Assembly: GCA_022014155.1 (NCBI GenBank) | Contig: JAKLLS010000015.1 | Span: 1-41,647, forward strand | Length of the DNA stretch: 41,647 nt | Source: Marinobacter sp. | GTDB lineage: Bacteria; Pseudomonadota; Gammaproteobacteria; Pseudomonadales; Oleiphilaceae | Reading direction: 5' to 3' | In this document: piece after piece, positions 15,954 through 23,464 of the stretch | Layout of the letters: every line of letters starts with the position of its first letter | Position numbering within the stretch: position 1 is the stretch's first letter | Made by a program: the position numbers and the translations under genes | Notes under the pieces: generated by a model | What the model was told of the DNA's origin: nothing | Databases searched by the model: none | Seen by the model: only the letters and a program-made list of their open reading frames with translations

Positions 15954-16508
15954 ATGGCTATTCGAGTGATGATTGCATCGTTTCTGATGTTGGCGATGGC
16001 AGGCTGCGCCAGTAACGTGGTGACAGATTATGATTCCGCTGCCGTGTTCGGGAATTATTCCTCGTGGGCGTTTACAGATGAGCCTGGCGAGGGTCAGTCC
16101 GTGGTGTCACTGGATGGTAGTCGCATTCGCAACGCGGTGGAACGTGAGCTGAATCGCAAGGCCATGAAAAAGGTGAGCGCGGACGAAGCGGATCTGTTGG
16201 TGGCCTGGGAGATCGTGGAAGAAGAGCGGCTCGAAAGTTACGGTGTGGGATTTGGCTTGGGATTTGGCCATAGGCCCTTTGGCTGGGGACTGGCATCCGC
16301 ACCGCCGGTAAGGGAAATCCAGGAAGGCAAGTTGGTGATTGAGCTGGCAGACACCAACACGCAACGCGTGGTCTGGCGAGCGGCCAGTCGGCGCTACCTC
16401 AATGAAGATCAGTCCCCGGAGTATCGCCGTGAGCTGATCGACGAAGTGGTGGCTGAAATGTTTTCCAAGTATCCTCCGGGGCTGGGCCAGGGGTCTGGTG
16501 GCTACTAA
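15954..16508 (+). CDS. DUF4136 family lipoprotein
   Basis: The 184-residue product has a lipoprotein signal peptide with lipobox LAMAGC, so Cys18 would be lipidated. The residue after Cys is Ala, which favours outer-membrane sorting. The body matches DUF4136, typical features being the tract FGNYSSWAF, an unstructured Gly-rich segment (GVGFGLGFGHRPFGWG) and a repeat-like C-terminus ending KYPPG. Function unknown. AAGGAGG lies 7 bases before the start. A TATACT-like -10 is seen about 40 bases upstream (15917-15922). Confidence 0.88.
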   Translation: MAIRVMIASFLMLAMAGCASNVVTDYDSAAVFGNYSSWAFTDEPGEGQSVVSLDGSRIRNAVERELNRKAMKKVSADEADLLVAWEIVEEERLESYGVGFGLGFGHRPFGWGLASAPPVREIQEGKLVIELADTNTQRVVWRAASRRYLNEDQSPEYRRELIDEVVAEMFSKYPPGLGQGSGGY

Positions 16509-16524
16509 CAGAAACGGAGCAAGC

Positions 16525-16881
16525 ATGAAGTCAAAATCCTCGGGTGGATTGGTCTTTTCAACCGAGCAGGGCCGTATGTGCCCTGACTGTCGCAACCCGA
16601 TTTCAGATTGCACCTGTGGCCAGTCTGCCCGTCCCGCCGGGGACGGCATCGTGCGTGTCAGTCGCGAAACCAAGGGCCGGAAAGGCAAGGGTGTGACGCT
16701 GGTTACCGGCATCCCCCTGGATGACAAGGAACTCAAATCCTTCGCCAAGCTTCTCAAGGCCAAGTGTGGCACCGGTGGCACGGTGAAAGACGGCGTGGTG
16801 GAAATCCAGGGCGATCAGCGGGACACCCTCGTTCCGTTACTGCAGGCCAAAGGCTGGACCGTAAAACGTGCCGGTGGCTGA
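16525..16881 (+). CDS. yciH: Translation factor SUI1/YciH homologue
   Basis: The 118-residue protein is a bacterial homologue of eIF1/SUI1. The conserved core reads GKGVTLVTGIPLD, LKAKCGTGGTVKDG and VEIQGDQRD. A Cys cluster near the N-terminus (CPDCRNPISDCTC) looks like a small zinc-binding site, common in YciH relatives. In E. coli YciH affects start-codon fidelity. GGAG lies 5 bases before the ATG at 16525, which excludes the longer in-frame start at 16498. It follows the lipoprotein gene by 16 bases, so the two are likely co-transcribed. Confidence 0.92.
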   Translation: MKSKSSGGLVFSTEQGRMCPDCRNPISDCTCGQSARPAGDGIVRVSRETKGRKGKGVTLVTGIPLDDKELKSFAKLLKAKCGTGGTVKDGVVEIQGDQRDTLVPLLQAKGWTVKRAGG

Positions 16882-16972
16882 TGGTATAACACGCAAACCC
16901 GTCTCCAGACGCTAGAATAGTGCCTGCTCTTGAACTGCCCGTGAAGGGACAATCGCATACTGGAGGATAGGA

Positions 16973-18226
16973 ATGCACGTACTGGTGTTGGGGGCAGGTG
17001 TTGTAGGCGTCACCACTGCCTGGTTTTTGCGCAAGCAGGGCCATGAGGTCACCGTGGTTGATCGCCAAAGCAAAGCCGGTCTTGAAACCAGTTATGCCAA
17101 TGGTGGGCAGATTTCGGTGTCCCACGCAGAGCCGTGGGCCAATCCGTCGGCACCGCTCAAGATATTGAAGTGGTTGGCCCGGCCGGATGCCCCCTTGCTG
17201 TTTCGTCCAAGTCTCGATCCTGCCCAGTGGCGCTGGGGGCTGTCGTTCCTGATGCAATGCACGTCTGCCCGGGCGGCCCATAACATTCGACAGATCGTCA
17301 ACCTGGGGACCTACAGCAGGTCTCAACTGCAGGCGGTGCGTCAGGATACCGGGATTGAGTATGACCAGTTGGAGAAGGGCATACTGCACTTCTATACCAA
17401 TCCGAAGGAATTTGATGGCGCGTTGGCGCCGGCGCGGTTGATGCGCGAGCTGGGGTGTGACCGCGAGGTGATTGATGCTGGCCGTGCGGTTGAGCTGGAG
17501 CCAGCCCTGGCTCCGATTCGCGACCGGATCGCAGGGGCAACCTACACCGCTGCAGATGAATCCGGGGACGCAAGAAAGTTCACTCAGGGCCTGGCTCGAA
17601 AAGCCGAAGAGGCGGGTGTGACATTTCTCTATGGAACGGAAATCCTGGGTTTCGATCGTACCCGTGACCGGATTCTCGGGGTCCAGGCCGTGAGGGAAGG
17701 CCACCACGAAATGTTGCGTGCCGATGCCTATGTCTTGAGCCTGGGAAGCTTCAGTGCGGTACTGGCCCGGAAACTGGGAATGTTCCTGAATATCTATCCG
17801 GCCAAGGGATACTCCATTACCGTCCCGGTCAGGAACAAAGATGCGGCTTTCAAGGTGAGCCTGATCGATGACGAATACAAGCTGGTGTATTCTCGTCTGG
17901 GAGACAGGATTCGGGTTGCCGGTACTGCAGAACTGAGCGGTTACAGCCGGACCCTGAACTTTACCCGCTGCCGGGCCATTGTCAGGCGCACGGCGGACAT
18001 CATGCCGGATGCAGCCTACTGGGACGAAGCCGAATTCTGGAGTGGTCTGCGACCAGCGACACCTTCCAATGTGCCATACATCGGGAAAAGCCACTTCGGC
18101 AACCTCTACCTGAATACTGGCCACGGCACGCTGGGCTGGACCCATTCCTGTGGTTCAGCGGCTGCCATTACCGACATCATTGATGGGCGCAATCCCGAGG
18201 TCGATTTCGCCTTCTGTGGTCTGTAA
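16973..18226 (+). CDS. dadA: D-amino acid dehydrogenase
   Basis: DadA is a membrane-associated FAD enzyme that oxidises D-amino acids, chiefly D-alanine, to 2-oxo acids and passes electrons to the respiratory chain. The 417-residue product starts with the FAD-binding GAGVVGVTTAWFLRKQG and carries ETSYANGGQISVSHAEPWAN, typical of DadA. Near the end it has GLRPATPSNVPYIG and NTGHGTLGWTHSCGS. GGAGG lies 7 bases before the start. A TAGAAT-like -10 precedes the gene. A 12-bp hairpin closes it. No alanine racemase lies alongside, unlike the classic dadAX operon. Confidence 0.93.
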   Translation: MHVLVLGAGVVGVTTAWFLRKQGHEVTVVDRQSKAGLETSYANGGQISVSHAEPWANPSAPLKILKWLARPDAPLLFRPSLDPAQWRWGLSFLMQCTSARAAHNIRQIVNLGTYSRSQLQAVRQDTGIEYDQLEKGILHFYTNPKEFDGALAPARLMRELGCDREVIDAGRAVELEPALAPIRDRIAGATYTAADESGDARKFTQGLARKAEEAGVTFLYGTEILGFDRTRDRILGVQAVREGHHEMLRADAYVLSLGSFSAVLARKLGMFLNIYPAKGYSITVPVRNKDAAFKVSLIDDEYKLVYSRLGDRIRVAGTAELSGYSRTLNFTRCRAIVRRTADIMPDAAYWDEAEFWSGLRPATPSNVPYIGKSHFGNLYLNTGHGTLGWTHSCGSAAAITDIIDGRNPEVDFAFCGL

Positions 18227-18230
18227 CGAA

Positions 18231-18262
18231 AACGGCCCCGGGCGATGAACCCCGGGGCCGTT
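18231..18262. terminator. 12-bp hairpin between dadA and the convergent acyl-CoA ligase gene
   Basis: AACGGCCCCGGG (18231-18242) pairs fully with CCCGGGGCCGTT (18251-18262) around an 8-base loop. It sits between convergent genes and can serve both, although no long U-tract follows. Confidence 0.7.
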
Positions 18263-18282
18263 GTGCGCATTGTGGGAGAGTG

Positions 18283-19926
18283 CTAGCGCAACTGCTCCCG
18301 GATCAGCTTCTTATTGATCTTGCCAACACTCGTCTTGGGGATATCCTCCACAAAATCAATTTGCTCGGGAATGGCCCATTTGTTGATTTCGCCGGTGTCG
18401 ACGAACTGCTTCAGATGGCTTTGAATGTCCGCCAGAGTCGCCTTCTCGCCCGGCTTCAGGGTGACCAGAGCATGGGGGCGCTCGCCCCACTTCTCATCGG
18501 GAACGCCTACAACGGCAGCGCCAGCTACAGAGGGATGCTGGCTGATCAGGTTTTCCAGATCCAGGGAAGACAGCCATTCGCCGCCGGTCTTGATGACGTC
18601 CTTGATGCGGTCCTTTATCACCAGGGTGTTGTCCGGTTCAATCGACGCCACATCGCCAGTGTGGAGCCAGCCACCTTCCCACAGTTCTTCTCCTTTCTCC
18701 GGTTCCTTGAAGTAGCTCTGGGTCAGCCAGGGAGCGCGGGCGACCACTTCCCCTTTGGCTTCTCCGTCATGAGGGACCGGGTTGCCGGACGGGTCTACGA
18801 TCTCCAGCTGTGTCATGGGCACCGCGATACCGGTTTTGACCCGCTTGGCGGTCTGTTGCTCCAGTGGTAGCTCAAGGTCCTCGGGTTTCATGTGAGTAAC
18901 GCTCAGCAGCGGGCAGGTTTCCGACATGCCGTAGCCGGTATACATGCGGATACCAAGTTTGGCGCCAGCGTCACACAGGCCCTTGGTCAGGGCGCTACCG
19001 CCGATAAGAACATGCCAGTTGCTCAGGTCGGCTGTCTTGATGGACTCGGTGCCCATCATCATCTGCATGATGGTTGGTACGCAGTGGGAGAAGGACACCT
19101 TGTGTTCTTTGAGCAGATCCACCAGCAGTTCCGGTTCATAACGGCCGGGATACACCTGCTTGATGCCCATCATGGTAGCGGCGTAGGGGACACCCCAGGC
19201 GTGAACGTGGAACATGGGGGTGACCGGCATATAGACGGATGTGGAGCGCAGCAACGGCATCTCATCGTAGGCAGATAGAGACCCGGTCATTGCCAGTGTG
19301 TGCAGTACCAATTGGCGGTGACTGAAAAAAACACCTTTGGGATTGCCGGTTGTGCCGGTGGTGTAGAAAGTAGTCGCGACGCTGTTCTCGTCGAAATCCG
19401 GGAAGTCGAATTCGGTTCCGGCCTTTGCCAGCAGGGCTTCGTATTCACCAAGGGTATCGAGACTGGTGGATTTTGCTTCGTTGTCGTCGGTGAGCTGGAT
19501 GTAGCTTTTTACTGTTTTGATCTCATCCTTGACGCCTTCGAGAATGGGCAGGAAGTCATCATGTACCAGAACCACATCGTCTTCGGCGTGGTTCATGGTG
19601 TAGACGATCTGCTCGGGCGAAAGACGTACGTTGATGGTGTGCAGTACCGCCCCAATCATTGGGACCGCAAAGAAGCATTCAAGGTAGCGTGGCGTGTCCC
19701 AGTCCATCACTGCTACCGTGTCTCCGGGTTTTACGCCGGCATCGGTGAGAGCATTGGCCAGGCGGTGGATGCGTTCAACCAGGTCGGTGTAGGTGTACTT
19801 GCTGCGATTGGCGTAAACAATTTCCTGGTCGGGAGAGTACCTGGGACCAGAGAGCAGAAGTTGCTTGATCAGCAAGGGATACTGATGGGCGTTGTCCGCT
19901 GGTGGAAGAATGCGGGTTTGTGCCAT
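18283..19926 (-). CDS. Acyl-CoA ligase, AlkK-like medium/long-chain fatty acid activating enzyme
   Basis: The 547-residue enzyme belongs to the ATP-dependent AMP-binding superfamily and activates fatty acids as acyl-CoA for beta-oxidation. Motifs include the P-loop YTTGTTGNPKGVFFSH, the A5 block MYTGYGMSETCPLLS, the hinge GGWLHTGDVASI, DRIKDVIKTGGEWLSS and a C-terminal PKTSVGKINKKLIRE with the catalytic Lys. Length and layout match AlkK of Pseudomonas alkane degraders and the FadD family. It lies far from the AlkB gene in the window but fits the same pathway. GAGG is 10 bases before the start. Exact chain length is not determinable. Confidence 0.9.
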   Translation of the reverse strand: MAQTRILPPADNAHQYPLLIKQLLLSGPRYSPDQEIVYANRSKYTYTDLVERIHRLANALTDAGVKPGDTVAVMDWDTPRYLECFFAVPMIGAVLHTINVRLSPEQIVYTMNHAEDDVVLVHDDFLPILEGVKDEIKTVKSYIQLTDDNEAKSTSLDTLGEYEALLAKAGTEFDFPDFDENSVATTFYTTGTTGNPKGVFFSHRQLVLHTLAMTGSLSAYDEMPLLRSTSVYMPVTPMFHVHAWGVPYAATMMGIKQVYPGRYEPELLVDLLKEHKVSFSHCVPTIMQMMMGTESIKTADLSNWHVLIGGSALTKGLCDAGAKLGIRMYTGYGMSETCPLLSVTHMKPEDLELPLEQQTAKRVKTGIAVPMTQLEIVDPSGNPVPHDGEAKGEVVARAPWLTQSYFKEPEKGEELWEGGWLHTGDVASIEPDNTLVIKDRIKDVIKTGGEWLSSLDLENLISQHPSVAGAAVVGVPDEKWGERPHALVTLKPGEKATLADIQSHLKQFVDTGEINKWAIPEQIDFVEDIPKTSVGKINKKLIREQLR

Positions 19927-20019
19927 TACTTTTTACCTCTTTCCCGTTTGTTGATGTTATTGCGAGAAACAGGGGTAAATCTGACACACTTTGATGGAAA
20001 CCGGAACCTTGAAATGCAG

Positions 20020-20069
20020 AAAAAGTGCAGAACGAATCAGGTGTTACAGGAATCCTGTTTCGCTCTGCA
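20020..20069 (-). terminator. Composite hairpin terminator after ppnP
   Basis: On the minus strand a stem of 11 bases (20059-20069 with 20026-20036, one G-U pair) encloses a smaller perfect hairpin (ACAGG-ATT-CCTGT, 20046-20058). A run of five U follows (20024-20020). It lies 22 bases after the ppnP stop codon. Confidence 0.65.
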
Positions 20070-20090
20070 GTTCAATGTCGCTTATCTGAT

Positions 20091-20372
20091 TTATTCGTAG
20101 GTACAGAGGTAGGCGGTATCGATATCGGTTTTCGCTTTGAAACTTGCCTGGCCGGCAACATCGAAACTCTCACCGGAACCGTAAGTCATCCACTCTTCCA
20201 TGCCCGGAAGCAGAACGGTAAGGGCGCCGCTGATCACTGTCATGGTTTCTTTTTTGCTGGTTCCAAACTCGTATTCGCCCGGGCTGATCACACCAACGGT
20301 GGCCGGTAGAGTGGAGGTCTGGAAGGAGATGGACTTCGCCTTGCCGTCAAAGTATTCGTTTACATTCAGCAT
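20091..20372 (-). CDS. ppnP: Pyrimidine/purine nucleoside phosphorylase PpnP
   Basis: The 93-residue cupin-fold protein matches PpnP (formerly DUF1255/YaiE), which cleaves nucleosides with phosphate to base and ribose-1-phosphate. Visible blocks are NEYFDGKAKSISFQ, GVISPGEYEFGTSKKETMTV, GALTVLLPG and GESFDVAG. The single small domain is full length. AAGGAG lies 8 bases before the start. A candidate promoter (TTGGAT, 16 bases, TATAGT) is seen upstream and a composite terminator lies downstream, so it is probably transcribed alone. Confidence 0.93.
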   Translation of the reverse strand: MLNVNEYFDGKAKSISFQTSTLPATVGVISPGEYEFGTSKKETMTVISGALTVLLPGMEEWMTYGSGESFDVAGQASFKAKTDIDTAYLCTYE

Positions 20373-20404
20373 GGGTATGGCTCCTTGATGAAAAGTGGGG
20401 GCCT

Positions 20405-20432
20405 ACTATACGGCAATTTGCTTTCCATCCAA
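20405..20432 (-). promoter_or_regulatory. Candidate promoter of ppnP
   Basis: On the minus strand TTGGAT (20432-20427) and TATAGT (20410-20405) are separated by 16 bases. The -10 is close to consensus and the -35 is weak. Confidence 0.35.
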
Positions 20433-20452
20433 TGACATTTTTGCTGTCCGGT

Positions 20453-20785
20453 TCATTGCTCCCAGGGATTGCCCTTGGTGCCTTCCATAACATCGACGCC
20501 GAGGTGCATGGCCGCCTTGGCCATAATGTTGGCGCTGATTGGCGCGGTCAAGAACAGGAACGCGGTAATCAGAATCTCGGTGATGCCAATGCCTTCTCCC
20601 TGGAAGCTGAAATAGACGACGGACGCAAGGATGATGGCACCGACACCGAGCGTTGTGGCCTTGGTTGGCCCGTGTAATCGGGTATAAAAGTCTGGTAGCC
20701 GGGCGAGGCCGATGGCTCCGACCAGGGTAAAGGCTCCCCCGATCAGTAGCAGTGCCGTGATGGTGTACTCGGTGAGTGCGCTCAT
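20453..20785 (-). CDS. mrpG: Monovalent cation/H+ antiporter subunit G
   Basis: The 110-residue membrane subunit closes the Mrp operon. It shows the MnhG/PhaG pattern: ALLLIGGAFTLVGAIGLARLPDFYTRLHGPTKATTLGVGA (quoted in parts: first helix at residues 10-27, then the signature LARLPDFYTRLHGPTKATTL). Three hydrophobic helices are present. It is a small part of a multi-subunit complex that exchanges cytoplasmic Na+ (or K+) for protons. GGAGG lies 9 bases before the start. A 39-base gap separates it from mrpF, the largest gap in the operon. Confidence 0.92.
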   Translation of the reverse strand: MSALTEYTITALLLIGGAFTLVGAIGLARLPDFYTRLHGPTKATTLGVGAIILASVVYFSFQGEGIGITEILITAFLFLTAPISANIMAKAAMHLGVDVMEGTKGNPWEQ

Positions 20786-20824
20786 GGGCGATGTCCTCCG
20801 TTTACCTTCAATACGCTCAGGGGC

Positions 20825-21094
20825 CTATTCAATGACACTGCCCCGCTTCAGATACTTGGCCATGGCAACGGTACCCACAAAGCCCATGACGGCAATAAGA
20901 AGCGCGGCTTCCAGATACAGGCGTGTTCCGAGAGTGATGCCGAGCAGGATGATCAGGGCGATGGCGTTGATATAAAGGGTATCCAGCGCCAGAACCCTGT
21001 CAGGGGCATCGGGGCCCTTGATCAGCCGGTAGACATTCAGCAGGGTCGCTAGCACGACCATCCCAATGGTAATGTTGAGAGCAATGCCAATCAT
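20825..21094 (-). CDS. mrpF: Monovalent cation/H+ antiporter subunit F
   Basis: This 89-residue subunit has three hydrophobic helices and the MrpF signature RLIKGPDAPDRVLALDTL, which follows the first helix. It contributes to the Mrp antiporter membrane complex. Its start lies within the end of mrpE (ATGA overlap, 21091-21094), so translation is coupled. The conserved Asp pair in the PDAPDRVLALD segment is intact, as expected for a functional subunit. Confidence 0.92.
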   Translation of the reverse strand: MIGIALNITIGMVVLATLLNVYRLIKGPDAPDRVLALDTLYINAIALIILLGITLGTRLYLEAALLIAVMGFVGTVAMAKYLKRGSVIE

Positions 21095-21579
21095 TGAAAC
21101 ATCTCCAGCAGAGGCTTCTCATAGCGGTTTTTGATGGCGTCAATGACTTCCTGTTCATTGCTTGCGTCCAGGGTGTGAATCAGCAGTATTCTCTGGTCGT
21201 CACTGACATCCGCGCTCACCGTCCCGGGGGTGAGGGAAATGGTGCTGGCAAGAATTGTTATGGCCATGGGTTGCTCCAATTCCAGGGGATAACAGACGAA
21301 AACCGGTTTCGGGGTACGCCCACTCAGAATCAGGCGGGCAACCGTGATGCTGGCAACGACAATATCCGCCAATACCCGCAACAGATAGCCCGGCATCCGC
21401 CATGGTCTGGAAAGGGCGGGGCGTTCCGGCCAGAAGCCCTGGGTCAGTTGGGGTATAAGCCAGGCCAGAATTAGCCCCATCACTAAGCTGGCACCGGAAA
21501 TGTCGTTACTCAGAAACTGCCAGACCACAAAAAGGGTCACGCTGAGCCATGGCTGTGGGAAGTTCAGGCGATCAAACAT
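21091..21579 (-). CDS. mrpE: Monovalent cation/H+ antiporter subunit E
   Basis: The 162-residue product has two N-terminal hydrophobic helices and a C-terminal cytoplasmic domain. MnhE features include SGRTPKPVFVCYPL, ILASTISLTPGTVSADVSDD and LLIHTLDAS. MrpE is needed for full assembly or activity of Mrp complexes. The start codon overlaps the stop of mrpD by one base (TAATG), and the end overlaps mrpF. All this supports one polycistronic unit. Confidence 0.92.
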   Translation of the reverse strand: MFDRLNFPQPWLSVTLFVVWQFLSNDISGASLVMGLILAWLIPQLTQGFWPERPALSRPWRMPGYLLRVLADIVVASITVARLILSGRTPKPVFVCYPLELEQPMAITILASTISLTPGTVSADVSDDQRILLIHTLDASNEQEVIDAIKNRYEKPLLEMFQ

Positions 21580-23096
21580 CAGTTTTCCTCCCCCACCATG
21601 GGCGTCTTCAGTATTTCAATATAGGCCCTGCTGTTGTGCAGCTGTGCTGCTGTTGCATCGGCATAGCGGGTGACAGGTCCGGCAAGGATGACGATCACCA
21701 CGCTCAGCGCGACCAGTGCTCCGGCCGAGACTGACACGGTACCACTGAGTTTTCCCGGATTTTCAACGTGACCATCGACGGTACGCCAGAATACGATACT
21801 GCCGGCACGGCTGTATGCAATGAGCGTGAAGAAACCGCCGCCCAGCACCACCGACCACAACCATGCCATTTGTGTGCCTGGCGTTGCGGCCTGGAGGATC
21901 AGCAGCTTGGCGAAGAAGCCACCTAATGGCGGCAGGCCGGCCGCTGCAACGGCGCCGATCAGGAACAGAGTGCTGAGGAACGTGCGGTTGTGCATTCTGG
22001 GTGCCGTCACGATTCGGTCCCTGGCAGTTCCACGTTGTCGGCTGATCAGATCTGCCACCAGGAACAGGCCGCCCACCACCCAGGTGGTATTGAGCAGGTA
22101 GAACAGAGCGGCTGAAGTGCCGGCCTCGGACTCCAGGGACATTGCCGCCAAAAGAGTGCCCACGGAAATGATGACTTGCCAGGCCACCAGGGTTTTCAGG
22201 CTTTCAGAGCCCAGCGCACCGATAACGCCCATGGCCAGGGTGATCAATGCGAGCGGGAACAGCCAGTCCATACCCAGGCCAGCGAGCTCGCCTGCCTGGT
22301 CGCCAAAGATCAGTGTATAGACACGAAGAATGGCGTAAATGCCCACCTTGGTCATCACGGCAAAGAGCGCCGCGACCGGCGCGGTCGCAGTGGCATAGGC
22401 TTTTGGCAGCCAGAAACACAGGGGCAGGATGGCAGCTTTAAGGCCGAATACCACCAGCAACATCATCCCGGCGGCTTTGACAATGAGCAGGTTCTCACCG
22501 CTGACCTTGGGGACCTGCAGCGCAAGGTCGGCCATGTTCAGGGTGCCGGTAACGCTGTATATCATACCCACGCTGATCAGGAAGACAGAAGAACCTGCCA
22601 GGTTCAGGACCACGTAGTGCAGTCCCGGCACCGTGCGTGCTGTGCCTTTGCCATGCATCAGCAGCCCATAGGAGGCAATCAGCAGTACCTCGAAGGCCAC
22701 AAACAGATTGAACAAATCACCGGTCAGGAAGGCGATATTCAGCCCCAGCAACTGAAACAGAAACAGGGCGTGGAATTGCCGGTTACCTTCATCTGCCCCG
22801 CCAATGGAATAGATGTGGCAGAACAGTGCCAGCGTGGCAGTTAATACCAGCATCAACGCCGCGAGACGGTCCAGAACCAGGACAATGCCGAACGGTGGTT
22901 GCCAGTTACCAAAGGCATAGGCACGGTAGCTGCCGTCGTCAGCGAGCACCAGGAGGATAATCGCGGATACCAGCATCAGGACCGTCGTCGTCATGGCCAG
23001 GGTCCGGCGCAGGCTGATGGGAGCGTATCCCATGAAGACCTGAAGGATGCCACCCAGAAGTGGAATCATAATGGGCGCGGTAAGCCAGTGGTTCAT
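21579..23096 (-). CDS. mrpD: Monovalent cation/H+ antiporter subunit D
   Basis: This 505-residue protein is one of the two large antiporter-like subunits and is related to respiratory complex I subunits ND2/4/5. It shows many hydrophobic helices, the conserved FNLFVAFEVLLIASYGLL with its essential Glu, and the Lys-containing helix VVFGLKAAILPLCFWLPKAY. AAGLPPLGGFFAKLLIL lies toward the C-terminus. It is translationally coupled to mrpC (ATGA). Proton translocation is its likely role in the complex. Confidence 0.94.
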   Translation of the reverse strand: MNHWLTAPIMIPLLGGILQVFMGYAPISLRRTLAMTTTVLMLVSAIILLVLADDGSYRAYAFGNWQPPFGIVLVLDRLAALMLVLTATLALFCHIYSIGGADEGNRQFHALFLFQLLGLNIAFLTGDLFNLFVAFEVLLIASYGLLMHGKGTARTVPGLHYVVLNLAGSSVFLISVGMIYSVTGTLNMADLALQVPKVSGENLLIVKAAGMMLLVVFGLKAAILPLCFWLPKAYATATAPVAALFAVMTKVGIYAILRVYTLIFGDQAGELAGLGMDWLFPLALITLAMGVIGALGSESLKTLVAWQVIISVGTLLAAMSLESEAGTSAALFYLLNTTWVVGGLFLVADLISRQRGTARDRIVTAPRMHNRTFLSTLFLIGAVAAAGLPPLGGFFAKLLILQAATPGTQMAWLWSVVLGGGFFTLIAYSRAGSIVFWRTVDGHVENPGKLSGTVSVSAGALVALSVVIVILAGPVTRYADATAAQLHNSRAYIEILKTPMVGEEN

Positions 23097-23464
23097 TTGC
23101 CGGATACCTCCGCGTCTTCTGTCTTCTTTCTGGACTTCGGCTCGGACTGGTATCCATCGACATGATCGTCTTCATTGTCTGCCAGGTTCCGAAGTGCCAG
23201 CACCACCACAAACGCCGTCATGGCAAAACCGATCACAATGGCTGTCAGAACCAGCGCCTGTGGCAGAGGATCTGAATACTGGCTGGTGCTGCCGATGATG
23301 GGCTGCCCACCAGTGACCAGCCGGCCGGAAGAAAACAGGAACAGATTGACGCCGTAGGACAGCAGCGTCAGGCCGATCACGACCGGGAAGGTCCGGGCCC
23401 GTAATAGCAGGTAAACACCGGAGGCGGTCAGTGCACCGATGGCCAGAGCGAATGCCAACTCCAT
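23093..23464 (-). CDS. mrpC: Monovalent cation/H+ antiporter subunit C
   Basis: The 123-residue subunit resembles NuoK of complex I and has three helices: LAFALAIGALTASGVYLLLR, VIGLTLLSYGVNLFLFSSG and LVLTAIVIGFAMTAFVVVLA. The charged C-terminal tail is longer than the core. The ATG at 23464 overlaps the mrpA stop codon (TAATG) and has AAGGAG upstream, so the longer frame reaching back inside mrpA is rejected. Role: membrane part of the Mrp antiporter. Confidence 0.92.
   Translation of the reverse strand: MELAFALAIGALTASGVYLLLRARTFPVVIGLTLLSYGVNLFLFSSGRLVTGGQPIIGSTSQYSDPLPQALVLTAIVIGFAMTAFVVVLALRNLADNEDDHVDGYQSEPKSRKKTEDAEVSGK

Noticed and set aside
16754..18145. 463-codon open frame on the minus strand
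   Set aside because: It is opposite yciH and dadA, whose motifs are unambiguous, so it is a mirror frame.
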